DNA of 38,495 bases from Alphaproteobacteria bacterium (GTDB lineage: Bacteria > Pseudomonadota > Alphaproteobacteria > Caulobacterales > Aquidulcibacteraceae). Below, in pieces: positions 26,288 through 36,844 of this stretch. The translations under genes and the position numbers were made by a program. Position 1 is the stretch's first letter. Each line of letters begins with the position of its first letter. The notes beneath the pieces are model-generated. The model did not search any database. It worked only from the letters and a program-made list of their open reading frames with translations, and had not been told where the DNA came from. Location of the stretch: positions 1 through 38,495 of the forward strand of contig JAIYAO010000069.1 in assembly GCA_027488965.1 (NCBI GenBank), given 5' to 3'.

Positions 26288-27102
26288 GGCTCGATGGCTT
26301 CAAGTTCGATCAGGCGCGGGCGGCCGTCGGAGCCATCGACCAGATCGACGCGCGCGTAGAGAAGCCCCGGCGGCGCCAGCCACAGCACATGCTCCGCCGC
26401 GGCGCGCTGTGCGGCGCTGGCCTCGCCGCGGGCGAACCGCGCGCCGTCCACGTTGGCGTACCAGCGCCCCGCCGCCGGCAGTTTGCGGATCACGTGCGCG
26501 GGCGCGCCGCCGAAGTAGAACAGCGAGGTCTCCCCCGTGGTCTCGATGGCGGGCAGGAACGGCTGAATCATCACCGACGACGCGCCTGCCGCGATGAGAT
26601 GCTCCGTCGTCCAGGCGTTGCGCTGCAGGCGGATGGTGTTGCGCGAGCCTGCGCCCACCTGCGGCTTCACCACGATCTCCGCGGCCTCGAACGTCTCGAA
26701 GGCCCGCGCCACCGCCGCGGGCGTCGCAGCATCAGCCCACAGCGTCGGAATCGTCGGCGCACCCTGGCGCGCCAGATCCTCAAGGTACGTCTTGCGTGCG
26801 TTCCAGCGCACGCACGCGGGCGCATTGAACACGGGAAGACCGGCGGCCTCGCACGCGTCGAGCTGCGCCAGGAACGCGTCGAACCGGTCGAAATAGTCCC
26901 ACGTGGAGCGCACCAGCGCCGCATCGAAGCCGCGCGCCGCGAGATCGGGATCGTCCCAGCGGGCGATCTCCAGCGTGAGGCCTTGCGCTGCAGCGAGCGG
27001 CGCTGCGATGGCGAAGTCCTCCGCATCCGGCCGCGGCAAGGCGCCGGGCGGCACGGGGCCCTCGCGCCAGCTGGCGCCGGTCAACCACGCGATCCGGCGC
27101 AT
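26215..27102 (-). CDS. ATP-grasp ligase, DcsG/RimK-like
   Basis: A 295-residue ATP-grasp enzyme that should join a carboxylate to an amine or thiol using ATP. Visible motifs are the pre-ATP-grasp segment RSTWDYFDRFDAFL (65-78), VFNAPACVRWNARKTYLEDL (91-110), the ATP-binding VVKPQVGAGSRNT (K146, 144-156), MIQPFLP and ETTGETSLFYFGG, and the metal-binding LIELEAIEPYLFLG. This arrangement resembles the group containing the cycloserine ligase DcsG, which I recall only generally, so no substrate is given. It starts one base after the stop of the upstream lipoprotein gene (TGACATG). Its last 23 codons lie antisense to the end of nth. Confidence 0.75.
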   Translation of the reverse strand: MRRIAWLTGASWREGPVPPGALPRPDAEDFAIAAPLAAAQGLTLEIARWDDPDLAARGFDAALVRSTWDYFDRFDAFLAQLDACEAAGLPVFNAPACVRWNARKTYLEDLARQGAPTIPTLWADAATPAAVARAFETFEAAEIVVKPQVGAGSRNTIRLQRNAWTTEHLIAAGASSVMIQPFLPAIETTGETSLFYFGGAPAHVIRKLPAAGRWYANVDGARFARGEASAAQRAAAEHVLWLAPPGLLYARVDLVDGSDGRPRLIELEAIEPYLFLGFAPDAAPLLVAALRAALG

Positions 27103-27103
27103 G

Positions 27104-27511
27104 TCAGGAGGCGGCGCCGCGCGTGCGCGCTTCGGCGATGCAGGCCTGCAAGGTCGGCGCAGCGGCGCCCGTGCGCCGCGCGCCGGGCTCAACGCTGCGC
27201 AACCGGTCGTTGGCGAAGCCCAGCGTGAGCGCGCAGGTGGGCAGCGTCCACACCATGAGCGCGCCGGCGCCGTCGCGCCGCTCCACATCGGGCGGGCCGA
27301 ACAGGGCGCGCGCCTGAGCGGTGGTGATGGCGTCCGCCGCGCCTGCGCGCAGCAGCGCCGCGCCGGGATCGAGCCGCGCCCCGCGCGCCGACGCCGACGG
27401 CGCAGACCGCCCGCTCACGCCGCCGGAAACGGGCGCGGGGCCCATGGTCGTGGACGCGCAGCCCGCCAGCACCACCAGCGCCGCGACGCCGGAAAGGGAC
27501 CGAGTCAGCAT
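27104..27511 (-). CDS. Small lipoprotein, hypothetical
   Basis: A 135-residue exported lipoprotein with lipobox VLAGC (C18). The mature part is Ala/Gly-rich to about residue 55, then has a compact segment AITTAQARALFGPPDVERRDGAGALMVWTLPTCALTLGFANDRLRSVEP. This resembles, by eye, the small BamE/OmlA-like fold (T..Q...LG.P, W.Y, a pair of hydrophobic strands), but the similarity is weak. Two cysteines (C93, C123) may form a disulfide. It shares an operon with the ATP-grasp gene, starting one base after it stops, and is divergent from the kinase gene. Function unknown. Confidence 0.65.
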   Translation of the reverse strand: MLTRSLSGVAALVVLAGCASTTMGPAPVSGGVSGRSAPSASARGARLDPGAALLRAGAADAITTAQARALFGPPDVERRDGAGALMVWTLPTCALTLGFANDRLRSVEPGARRTGAAAPTLQACIAEARTRGAAS

Positions 27512-27609
27512 GGCGCGACCATGCCGCGCAGGCCCGCCCGGCGCAATCGCTTGCGCCCGCGCCCCTCCCCCGCCAGAACCCGGCGGTCTGTTTCCAGGAG
27601 TTCCCAGTA

Positions 27610-28602
27610 ATGTCGATGTCCCGCGCCGCCTTTGACGTCGTCGCCGTCGGTAACGCCATCGTCGACGTGCTCGCGCAGGTCGACTTCGCGTTCCTCACGC
27701 GCCACGGGCTGGAGCCCGCGTCCATGACGCTGATCGAGGAGGCGCGCGCCCTCGAACTCACCGGCCTCTTCCCGGCGGACAAGGTGCTGGCGCCGGGCGG
27801 CTCTGCGGCCAACACCATGGCGGGCGTCGCGAGCTTCGGCGGCAAGGCGGGCTACATGGGCAAGGTGGCCGACGATTCGCTGGGCGAAAGCTACGCCAGC
27901 GCCTTCGCCGCCGGGGGCGTCCGCTTCACCACGCCGCCGCGCAAGGGCCAGCCCGCCACCGCACGCAGCCTCATTGCGGTGACGCCCGACGGCCAGCGCT
28001 CCATGAACACCTTCCTCGGCGCCTCGTCGCTGCTCGACTCCGGCGACATCGACAAGGCGCTGATCGAGGACGCGTCGATCCTGTTCATGGAGGGCTACCT
28101 GTTCGACCGTGACGAGGCGAAAGCCGCGTTCGTGCACGGCGCCGAGATAGCCAAGGCCGCCGGCCGCCGCGTGTCGGTGACGCTGTCGGACCTGTTCTGC
28201 GTGGAGCGCCACCGCGCGGGCTTCCTGCACCTCGTGGAGCACCACATCGACGTGTTGTTCGCCAACGAGGCCGAGATATGCGCGCTCTACGAAACGAAGG
28301 ATCTCGGCGAGGCGCTGACGGCCGCGCGCGCGGCGTGCCCTATCGTGGCGGTGACGCGCTCGGAGCATGGCTCCGTGATCGCCGCCGGTGCTGAGACGGT
28401 TTCGGTGAAGGCCGAGCCCGTCGCGCAGGTGATCGACACCACCGGCGCCGGAGACCAGTACGCGGCGGGGTTCCTGTTCGGTCTGGCGAAGGGTCTGCCG
28501 CTCGCGGAATGCGGACGTCTTGGTTCCGTGGCGGCCGCGGAAGTGATCTCGCATATGGGCCCGCGCCCGGCGGTAAGCTTGAAGGCGCTGGCGGGGGTGT
28601 AG
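27610..28602 (+). CDS. PfkB family carbohydrate/adenosine kinase
   Basis: A 330-residue kinase of the ribokinase/PfkB family. It has the glycine motif PGGSAANTMAGVASFGG (62-78) for substrate binding and DTTGAGDQYAAGFLFGL (276-292) with the catalytic Asp and the anion hole. Members of this group in alphaproteobacteria are generally called adenosine kinases, but the substrate is not fixed by these motifs. AGGAG lies 10 bases upstream of the ATG. The gene is divergent from the lipoprotein gene across 98 bases, and its 3' end is 11 bases from the first repeat of the GIY-YIG unit. Confidence 0.85.
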   Translation: MSMSRAAFDVVAVGNAIVDVLAQVDFAFLTRHGLEPASMTLIEEARALELTGLFPADKVLAPGGSAANTMAGVASFGGKAGYMGKVADDSLGESYASAFAAGGVRFTTPPRKGQPATARSLIAVTPDGQRSMNTFLGASSLLDSGDIDKALIEDASILFMEGYLFDRDEAKAAFVHGAEIAKAAGRRVSVTLSDLFCVERHRAGFLHLVEHHIDVLFANEAEICALYETKDLGEALTAARAACPIVAVTRSEHGSVIAAGAETVSVKAEPVAQVIDTTGAGDQYAAGFLFGLAKGLPLAECGRLGSVAAAEVISHMGPRPAVSLKALAGV

Positions 28603-28613
28603 TCGGACACCAT

Positions 28614-28659
28614 GTCATCCCGGAAAATCGCGCCAGCGATTTATCCGGGACCCCGTTCC
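28614..28659 (+). repeat. Family B palindromic end, left copy (B1)
   Basis: It begins GTCATCCCGG, contains an imperfect hairpin (AAATCGC / GCGATTT with an unpaired A before TCCGGG) and ends in ACCCCGTTCC. It is an almost exact inverted copy of 28989-29033 (45 of 46 positions; one loop base absent in the other). The two frame the GIY-YIG gene. Starts 11 bases after the kinase stop. Confidence 0.9.
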
Positions 28660-28685
28660 ATCCTCCCACAACCGAACGCCGTGCG

Positions 28686-28979
28686 ATGGAAACGACGTTC
28701 TACGTCTACCTGCTGACCAACGCGGATCGCGGCGTCTTCTACACGGGCGTCAGCACAGACCTGCAGCGACGGATCTTCGAGCATCGCAACGGACTGATCG
28801 CGGGCTTCACCAAGACGTACAACCTCACCCGGCTGGTCTGGTATGCGCCCTTCTCCGACGCCGGATTGGCGTTCGAACACGAAAAGCGGCTGAAGCGGTG
28901 GCGGCGCGCCCGGAAGATCGCCCTCGTGGAGAAGGACAATCCCCACTGGCTTGATCTCTACGAGGGGCTGAATTCGTAG
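28686..28979 (+). CDS. Single-domain GIY-YIG nuclease
   Basis: A 97-residue small GIY-YIG nuclease, of the COG2827/UPF0213-like type. The catalytic tyrosine pair is visible in VYLL (Y6/Y8) and YTG (Y19-G21), with R28/R29 and H33 in LQRRIFEHR, E66 in AFEHEKRLKRW and a C-terminal NPHWLDLY. All the residues needed for one-metal DNA cleavage seem to be present, so it is probably active. There is no extra DNA-binding domain. The start at 28686 follows an intergenic stretch without a strong ribosome site. It is the only gene between a pair of inverted palindromes, which suggests a role in their spread or maintenance. Confidence 0.9.
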   Translation: METTFYVYLLTNADRGVFYTGVSTDLQRRIFEHRNGLIAGFTKTYNLTRLVWYAPFSDAGLAFEHEKRLKRWRRARKIALVEKDNPHWLDLYEGLNS

Positions 28980-28988
28980 CGGCTCGTG

Positions 28989-29033
28989 GGAACGGGGTCC
29001 CGGATAAATCGCTGCGCGATTTTCCGGGATGAC
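28989..29033 (-). repeat. Family B palindromic end, right copy (B2)
   Basis: Inverted copy of 28614-28659. Read on the minus strand it starts GTCATCCCGG, with the arm AAATCGC, loop GCA, arm GCGATTT, unpaired A, TCCGGG and ACCCCGTTCC. One base is missing from the loop relative to B1. It ends 5 bases past the hslU stop (29039) and may terminate hslU mRNA as well. Confidence 0.9.
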
Positions 29034-29038
29034 AGCAG

Positions 29039-30355
29039 CTATAGAATGAACCGGCTCAGGTCCGCGTTCTTCGCCAGTTCGCCCACGCGCTCGCGCACGT
29101 AGTCCGCCGTCACGCGCACCGCTTCCCCGCCCCGGTCCGGCGCGGTGAAGCTCACCTCGTCGAGCACGCGTTCCAGCACCGTCATCAGGCGCCGGGCGCC
29201 GATGTTCTCCACGCTGGCGTTCACGTCCGCGGCGAGTTCCGCGATGGCGTCGATGGCGGCGTCCTCGAACTGGAGGTCCACGCCCTCGGTCTTCAGCAGC
29301 GCCACGTACTGGGTGATGAGACTGGCCTCGGGTTCGGTGAGGATGCGCCGGAAATCCTCGCGCGTCAGCGCCTTCAGCTCCACGCGGATGGGCAGGCGGC
29401 CCTGCAGTTCCGGCAGGAGGTCGGACGGCTTGGCCACATGGAAGGCGCCGGACGCGATGAACAGGATATGGTCGGTCTTCACCGGCCCGTGCTTGGTGGC
29501 GACCGTCGTGCCCTCGATCAGCGGCAGGAGATCGCGCTGCACGCCTTCGCGGCTGACATCGCCGCCGCCGCGTTCGGCGCGGGAGGCGATCTTGTCGATC
29601 TCGTCGAGGAAGACGATGCCGTCCTCCTCCGTCGCGCGCAGCGCCTCTTTCGTCACCGCATCGCCGTCGAGCAACTTGTCGCTTTCTTCCTGGATCAGCG
29701 GCGCGCGCGCATCGGCGACGGTGGACTTCACCCGCTTCGAGCGCTGGCCAAACGCCTTGCCGAAGATGTCGCCGAGATTGATCGGGCCGCCGCCCCCGCC
29801 GCCCATCCCGCCGGCGCCCACCGGCAGCTCCAGCATCGGCGGCGCAGCAGACTCAGACAGTTCGATCTCGATCTCGCTCTGCTCCATCTCGCCGTTGCGC
29901 AGCTTCTTGCGGAAGGACTCCCTAGTGGCTTCAGACGCATTGGCGCCGACCATCGCCACCACCAGCCGCTCCTCCGCCGCCACTTCGGCGCGGGCGCGCA
30001 CTTCGCGGCGGCGTTTCTCCCGCGTCATGCCGATGGCGACTTCCACGAGATCGCGCACGATGGAATCCACGTCGCGGCCCACATAGCCGACCTCGGTGAA
30101 CTTCGTGGCCTCCACCTTCAGGAACGGCGCGCCCGCAAGCTTCGCGAGCCTGCGCGCGATCTCGGTCTTGCCGACGCCGGTGGGGCCGATCATGAGAATG
30201 TTCTTCGGCGTCACCTCCTCGCGCAGCCCATCGGGCAGGCGCCGCCGGCGCCACCGGTTGCGCAACGCGATGGCGACCGCGCGCTTCGCGTCGCCCTGCC
30301 CCACGATGAAGCGGTCGAGTTCGGAGACGATCTCGCGGGGACTGAAGTCGGTCAT
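29039..30355 (-). CDS. hslU: HslU, ATPase subunit of the HslVU protease
   Basis: A 438-residue AAA+ unfoldase that feeds proteins into HslV. Walker A is GPTGVGKT (57-64), Walker [11 protein letters not shown] (246-255), the pore loop GYVGR (90-94). The variable I-domain (about 110-235) includes an unusual Gly-rich run ([12 protein letters not shown]). The C-terminus NADLSRFIL matches the family end that activates HslV. The ATG overlaps the hslV stop in ATGA, so the two are coupled. The family-B repeat B2 follows the stop. Confidence 0.97.
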   Translation of the reverse strand: MTDFSPREIVSELDRFIVGQGDAKRAVAIALRNRWRRRRLPDGLREEVTPKNILMIGPTGVGKTEIARRLAKLAGAPFLKVEATKFTEVGYVGRDVDSIVRDLVEVAIGMTREKRRREVRARAEVAAEERLVVAMVGANASEATRESFRKKLRNGEMEQSEIEIELSESAAPPMLELPVGAGGMGGGGGGPINLGDIFGKAFGQRSKRVKSTVADARAPLIQEESDKLLDGDAVTKEALRATEEDGIVFLDEIDKIASRAERGGGDVSREGVQRDLLPLIEGTTVATKHGPVKTDHILFIASGAFHVAKPSDLLPELQGRLPIRVELKALTREDFRRILTEPEASLITQYVALLKTEGVDLQFEDAAIDAIAELAADVNASVENIGARRLMTVLERVLDEVSFTAPDRGGEAVRVTADYVRERVGELAKNADLSRFIL

Positions 30356-30909
30356 GACGACAGGCTCTCCACCGTCAGGGTCCGGTTGGTGTAGACGCAG
30401 ATGTCCGCTGCGATCCCCATGGCCTCACGCGCTATGGCTTCGGCGCCGTCCACGTGGGGATAGAGCGCGCGGGCGGCCGCGAGCGCGTAGTTGCCGCCCG
30501 ATCCCACAGCCACCACCGGGTGTTCGGGTTCCAGCACATCGCCGGTGCCGGTGACGAGGTAGGTTTCCTTCGCGTCGGCGACGATGATCATCGCCTCCAG
30601 CCGGCGCAGGGCCCGGTCCATCCGCCAGTCCTTCGCCAGCTCCACCGACGCCCGTGCGAGCTGGTTCGGGAACCGCTCCAGCTTCTGCTCCAGCCGCTCG
30701 AACAGCGTCAGCGCATCGGCCGTAGCGCCGGCGAACCCGGCGATCACCTTCCCCTCCCCCAACGGCCGCACCTTGCGCGCGTTGCCCTTCATGATGGTGG
30801 CGCCCACGGACACCTGCCCGTCGCCCGCGATGACGACCCGCCCGCCCTTGCGCACCGCAAGGATCGTCGTGCCGTGCCAAATTTCGGGTCGCGTGTCTGA
30901 GGAGGTCAT
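30352..30909 (-). CDS. hslV: HslV, peptidase subunit of the HslVU protease
   Basis: A 185-residue N-terminal-nucleophile protease subunit. The catalytic threonine is T14 in [12 protein letters not shown], exposed after removal of a 13-residue leader; K and D/G-rich segments [17 protein letters not shown] follow as in the 20S-like fold. It ends [14 protein letters not shown]. The ATG has no clear Shine-Dalgarno, but no better start exists before the nucleophile. Together with hslU it forms a two-gene heat-shock operon. The 146 bases to the divergent katE start show no convincing promoter to me. Confidence 0.95.
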   Translation of the reverse strand: MTSSDTRPEIWHGTTILAVRKGGRVVIAGDGQVSVGATIMKGNARKVRPLGEGKVIAGFAGATADALTLFERLEQKLERFPNQLARASVELAKDWRMDRALRRLEAMIIVADAKETYLVTGTGDVLEPEHPVVAVGSGGNYALAAARALYPHVDGAEAIAREAMGIAADICVYTNRTLTVESLSS

Positions 30910-31055
30910 GGAGGGGAACGTGGCGCGGGCCGGGCCGGCGATCAAGGGCGCGCAGAACAGCCCGGAACATCCCGCACCGCATCCTTGTTTCAGGGGCGTA
31001 CCTGCAACGCCTGCACCACAGCATGGAGGCGGCCGGCCGACAACGGAGAGCCCCC

Positions 31056-33161
<2,106 letters not shown>

Positions 33162-33182
33162 CGGAGCGGCAATCAAGCGGCG

Positions 33183-34529
33183 CTACGCCGCGCGGGCCAG
33201 CGCGGGCCGGGGCGCGTGGATCGTAAGCGTGAACGTGGACCCCTCGCCGATCCGGCTGGAGACCGACACATCGCCGCCCATCATGCCGGCAAGCCGGCGC
33301 GTGATGGCGAGGCCGAGCCCGGTGCCGCCGAACTTGCGCGTGACCGACGCATCCGCCTGCACAAACGGCTGGAACAGGTTGGCCATCTGCGCCTCCGTCA
33401 TGCCGATGCCGGTGTCGGTGACGATGAATGTGAGGGTGTCGCCCTGGCGCAGCACCTGGAGGTCCACGCGGCCGTCGCGGGTGAACTTGCTGGCGTTGGA
33501 GAGGAGGTTGAGCAGACACTGGCGCAGCAGCACGCCGTCGGTGACGCCCGCCTCATCACGCGCGCACCGCACGTGCAGGCGGTTGCGGTTGGTGCGCGCC
33601 GCCGGCGCCACCGTCATGCAGACCTCGGCGACGAGCTGCGCCACGTCCACATCGGTAGGGTGCACGTCGAGCCGGCCGGCCTCGATCTTGGACAGATCGA
33701 GCACCGCGTTGATCAGCGTCAGCAGGTGGCGGCCCGCCACGCGGATGCGCTCGGCGTCGCGAACGCTCTGGTCGCGGCTCTCGCGGGAGAGTTCCTCCTC
33801 CAGGATTTCCGCATACCCGATCACGGCGTTGAGCGGCGTGCGCAACTCGTGGCTCATGGTGGCGAGGAAATCGGACTTGGCGGCGTTGGCCGCGTCGGCC
33901 TCCTGCCGGCGGGCCTCGGCCTCGGCGCGCGACGCCTCGACGCGCTCGGTCATGCCGCGCAGCTGCCGGTAGGACGCAAAGAAATTACCGATGAACCCGA
34001 CGCCCGCCGCCATCAGCCCGAGACCCGCCACCAGCGGCACATCCCCGAGCGCGGTGCTCATCAGGATCATCGGCCCCGCGAGCATCAGGGCGTACGGCGC
34101 AATCATGAGCCAGAACAGCCGCGGCGAGTGGTAGCAGACCACCGCCACGTGCAACATCGAGCCCGCGCAGGACAGCGTCGCCACCACCTTGCCGAGATCG
34201 CCGCCCATCCGCCACAACAGCAGGAAACCCATCGACCACACGAGGGCCGCCAGCGTCGTCGTCGCCGTCAGGACCAGCGACTCCCGCCGCCGTCGGGCCG
34301 CCGGCGCCGCGAGAAATGCGCCGATGGCGATGCGATCGAGCACCTGCGTTGCGACGACGAGAACAAACCACGTCAGCGATAGCGGCAGGTCCCGGGTGAA
34401 AATCAGACAGAAAACGCCCAGCACTGCCGCAAGGACGAGCCGCATGCCCACAGACGTGCGCCGCGCTTCCGCCACCGCCGCAAAGCGGTTGTCGTGGTGA
34501 AGGGCGATGGGGGGCGCAGGATCTTGCAT
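33183..34529 (-). CDS. Membrane sensor histidine kinase
   Basis: A 448-residue sensor kinase. Residues about 28-185 hold six hydrophobic helices with no large periplasmic domain, so the signal is probably sensed in the membrane. A coiled segment (190-218) leads to the HisKA motif SHELRTPLNAVIGYAEIL (phospho-acceptor H227), and the ATPase domain shows the N box NLLSNASKF, G1 DTGIGMTEAQM and G2 GGTGLGLAITRRLA. No response regulator or receiver is adjacent. It begins 4 bases after the stop of the EAL-domain gene and is likely cotranscribed. The katE stop lies 21 bases beyond its end, with no obvious terminator. Confidence 0.88.
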   Translation of the reverse strand: MQDPAPPIALHHDNRFAAVAEARRTSVGMRLVLAAVLGVFCLIFTRDLPLSLTWFVLVVATQVLDRIAIGAFLAAPAARRRRESLVLTATTTLAALVWSMGFLLLWRMGGDLGKVVATLSCAGSMLHVAVVCYHSPRLFWLMIAPYALMLAGPMILMSTALGDVPLVAGLGLMAAGVGFIGNFFASYRQLRGMTERVEASRAEAEARRQEADAANAAKSDFLATMSHELRTPLNAVIGYAEILEEELSRESRDQSVRDAERIRVAGRHLLTLINAVLDLSKIEAGRLDVHPTDVDVAQLVAEVCMTVAPAARTNRNRLHVRCARDEAGVTDGVLLRQCLLNLLSNASKFTRDGRVDLQVLRQGDTLTFIVTDTGIGMTEAQMANLFQPFVQADASVTRKFGGTGLGLAITRRLAGMMGGDVSVSSRIGEGSTFTLTIHAPRPALARAA

Positions 34530-34533
34530 GACG

Positions 34534-36642
34534 TCAGACTGCCCGCGCCGAGGGGAAACCGGCGAGGTGGCCCGCGCGCTCGACGTTGAAGCGCAGGAAG
34601 TCCGGCGCGGGCATCGCGGCGCCATAGAGGAAGCCCTGCCCGATCTGGCAGCCGCGGCGGCGCAGGAACTCGGCCTCGTGCTCGGTCTCCACGCCTTCGG
34701 CGACCACCGTGTAGTCAAGTGAGGCGGCCATCGCGAGGATCATCTCGATGATCGCCGGCGCGTGGCGATCCTTCGCCAGCGCCCGCACGAACTGCTGGTC
34801 GATCTTGATGATGTCGAACGGCAGGCGCGTCAGCGACGCGAGACTGGAGTGGCCGCAGCCGAAGTCGTCGAGCGACACCTTCACGCCCTCCGCCCGCAGC
34901 GGCTCCAGCAGCCGCAGGGCCCGGTCGGGGTTTTCCAGCGCCACGGACTCGGTGATCTCAAGCTCGACGCGGTTCGGCTGAACGCCCGCCTCCGCCATGA
35001 TGCGCAGCACCTTGTCGGTGAAGCGTTCGTCGGCGAACTGCAGCGGCGAGATGTTGATGGCGACGCTGATCGGGAAGCCCTCGCGCGCCCACGACGCCGC
35101 CTTCCAGCACGCATCGCGCATGATGATGTCGGAGATCGACCCGATCAGGCCGTTTTCCTCGGCGGCGGGGATGAAGCGGCCGGGGCTGACCATGGTGCGG
35201 TCCGGCTTGACCCAGCGGGCCAGCGCTTCGGCGCCGATGACCCGGCCCGTCATCAGGTCGATCTTCGGCTGGAAGAAGGCGCGGAACTCGTTGTTCTCCA
35301 GCGCGACACGCATCTCGCGCTCGAAGGCGAGCTGGGCGTTGGCCTCCCGGTCCAGCGCCTTGGTGAAGAACTTCATGCGACCGGTGTCTGTTTTCGCGGC
35401 GGCCATCGCCAGCATCGCGTGGCGGATGGCGGTGTCGGCGTCGGCGCCGTCCTGCGGCAGGATCGCGGCCCCGATCACGGCGCCGAGCACGAGCTTGTTC
35501 TCGCGCCAGTCGAACGGCTGGTTGAGCGCGGACGCCAGCAGCTGCGCGTAACGGGCGGCGTCCTCCGGCCCGCGCAGGCGCGGCGCCAGCACGCCGAAAT
35601 CGCCGCCGCGCAAGCGGGCGAGCTGGCTGGGGCGCTCCACGCAGGTTTCGGTGCGCACCATGCGGTCGATCGCGCGCACGGCGGCCGACAGCCGGCCCAC
35701 GATGCGGGTGAGAAGTTCATCGCCGGCGTCCTGGCCGATGGCGTCGAAGATGCGCTCCAGCCGGTCGAGGCGCACCACGAAGAGCGCGCCCACGTCCTCC
35801 TGCCGCGTGGACAGGAATTCGGTGACGTCGCGCGCGAAGCGTTCGTGGTTGGGCAGGCCGGTGGCCGTGTCGCTGTAGGCCATGCGCTGCAGGCGGCGAT
35901 AGGATTGCTGCAGGCGATCGGCCATGCGGTTGCACGCCGCCGCCAGCTCCCCGAACTCGCCGCGCGCCAGCACGTCCTTCGGCGCGAGCCGGTCCGCCAG
36001 CTGCTTTTCGCCGAGGCCGTCGATGAACGCCACGATGGGTCCCAGCGGCGCAAGCACCTTCTGTCCCAGCCACATCGCCGCCGGGATCGCCAGCGCCAGC
36101 ACGCCCAGCATCAGCAGCGCGAGACGCACCGCCGAACCGCCCTGCCCCGCCTCCAGCGGCGCGCGCTCTGCGGCCACCGCCAGCACGCCCACCAGCACCC
36201 CGTCGAGGCGCACGGGCGCCGCGGCGGCCACCAGCTCGGGCTCATAGACCGACACGACCCTGTCCGCGCGCGCCCGCGTGAGGCGCTCCAGCAGCTTGAC
36301 GGCATCCGGCCGCGCCACGTCGGAGACGAGCACCGACCCGTCCGTGCCCACCACCCGCACGCCGAGCGAGGCGTTGCGGTGCGCGATGGACAGCGCCAGC
36401 GTCTCCAGCGTGGCGCCATCGGCGACGCGCAGCGCATCGGCCGCCTGCCCCGCGAGGATATCGGCGCGCTCCTCCACAATGGAGAGCGCGCGCTCCCGCG
36501 CGCGCCGCTGGTCCGTCTGCCATTCGAGGGCCACAGCGCCCGCGCCGAACACCAGCAGCAGGCCGCAGAACGCAAGCGCCGTCAGGGCTTGCAGCCCGAG
36601 GCCCGTCCGCTGCGTCGCGGGGGTGCTTGCGTCGTTCGACAT
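34534..36642 (-). CDS. GGDEF-EAL protein, probable c-di-GMP phosphodiesterase
   Basis: A 702-residue inner-membrane signalling protein. Helices at about 16-40 and 172-195 bound a periplasmic sensor region (40-170), followed by a HAMP-like segment (about 195-255), a GGDEF domain (256-430) and an EAL domain (440-695). The GGDEF site is degenerate, RGGDF (345-349), so cyclase activity is unlikely. The EAL domain retains EAL (472-474), ITESVALENPD, DDFGCGHSSL, KIDQQFV and VVAEGVE, so c-di-GMP hydrolysis is expected. The internal start at MSNDAS (36642) removes a 24-residue leader. It precedes the histidine kinase gene by 4 bases. Confidence 0.9.
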   Translation of the reverse strand: MSNDASTPATQRTGLGLQALTALAFCGLLLVFGAGAVALEWQTDQRRARERALSIVEERADILAGQAADALRVADGATLETLALSIAHRNASLGVRVVGTDGSVLVSDVARPDAVKLLERLTRARADRVVSVYEPELVAAAAPVRLDGVLVGVLAVAAERAPLEAGQGGSAVRLALLMLGVLALAIPAAMWLGQKVLAPLGPIVAFIDGLGEKQLADRLAPKDVLARGEFGELAAACNRMADRLQQSYRRLQRMAYSDTATGLPNHERFARDVTEFLSTRQEDVGALFVVRLDRLERIFDAIGQDAGDELLTRIVGRLSAAVRAIDRMVRTETCVERPSQLARLRGGDFGVLAPRLRGPEDAARYAQLLASALNQPFDWRENKLVLGAVIGAAILPQDGADADTAIRHAMLAMAAAKTDTGRMKFFTKALDREANAQLAFEREMRVALENNEFRAFFQPKIDLMTGRVIGAEALARWVKPDRTMVSPGRFIPAAEENGLIGSISDIIMRDACWKAASWAREGFPISVAINISPLQFADERFTDKVLRIMAEAGVQPNRVELEITESVALENPDRALRLLEPLRAEGVKVSLDDFGCGHSSLASLTRLPFDIIKIDQQFVRALAKDRHAPAIIEMILAMAASLDYTVVAEGVETEHEAEFLRRRGCQIGQGFLYGAAMPAPDFLRFNVERAGHLAGFPSARAV

Positions 36643-36776
36643 CCTGGGCCGACAATCCGGGCGCATCACGCGGGGGTGCCGTCCCCACGCCCGGGAACGC
36701 CGCCATCCCGGCATTAGTGATGGCCAAAGATTTATGATGACCTAAATATTGCGACGTTACTTCGCAGCGCATATTG

Positions 36777-36795
36777 TTGACTGCCATTCTATAGA
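36777..36795 (+). promoter_or_regulatory. AT-rich promoter region of hisB
   Basis: The 180 bases between the EAL gene and hisB are AT-rich for this genome and contain TTGACT (36777-36782) and TATAGA (36790-36795). These two do not have consensus spacing relative to each other, so I can only say that TATAGA may be the -10 box. A divergent promoter for the EAL gene is probably also here. Confidence 0.3.
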
Positions 36796-36844
36796 CTGTC
36801 GCTGAAGGCTTTGAATTCAGCGCATGTTAAACCCGGTGAAGAAG

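Larger units (their letters stand above)
28614..29033. mobile_element. GIY-YIG gene framed by inverted family B repeats (420 bp)
   Basis: The unit begins GTCATCCCGG and ends CCGGGATGAC, with near-perfect 45-46 bp inverted ends (28614-28659 and 28989-29033) and one gene in between. Nothing else is carried. A cargo-free 126-base element with closely related ends lies at 38278-38403. The structure is that of a mobile element or REP-type unit with its nuclease, but mobility is inferred: no direct target duplication is recognised around it. It sits between convergent pfkB-type and hslU genes, where its right end also lies 5 bases beyond the hslU stop. Confidence 0.55.

Noticed and set aside
30910-31055. 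Possible heat-shock promoter for hslVU (a CCTGAAA-like box on the minus strand)
   Set aside because: The matching -10 box is poor (CGGGATGT against CCCCAT-T), far weaker than the dnaK promoter, so it is not reported.
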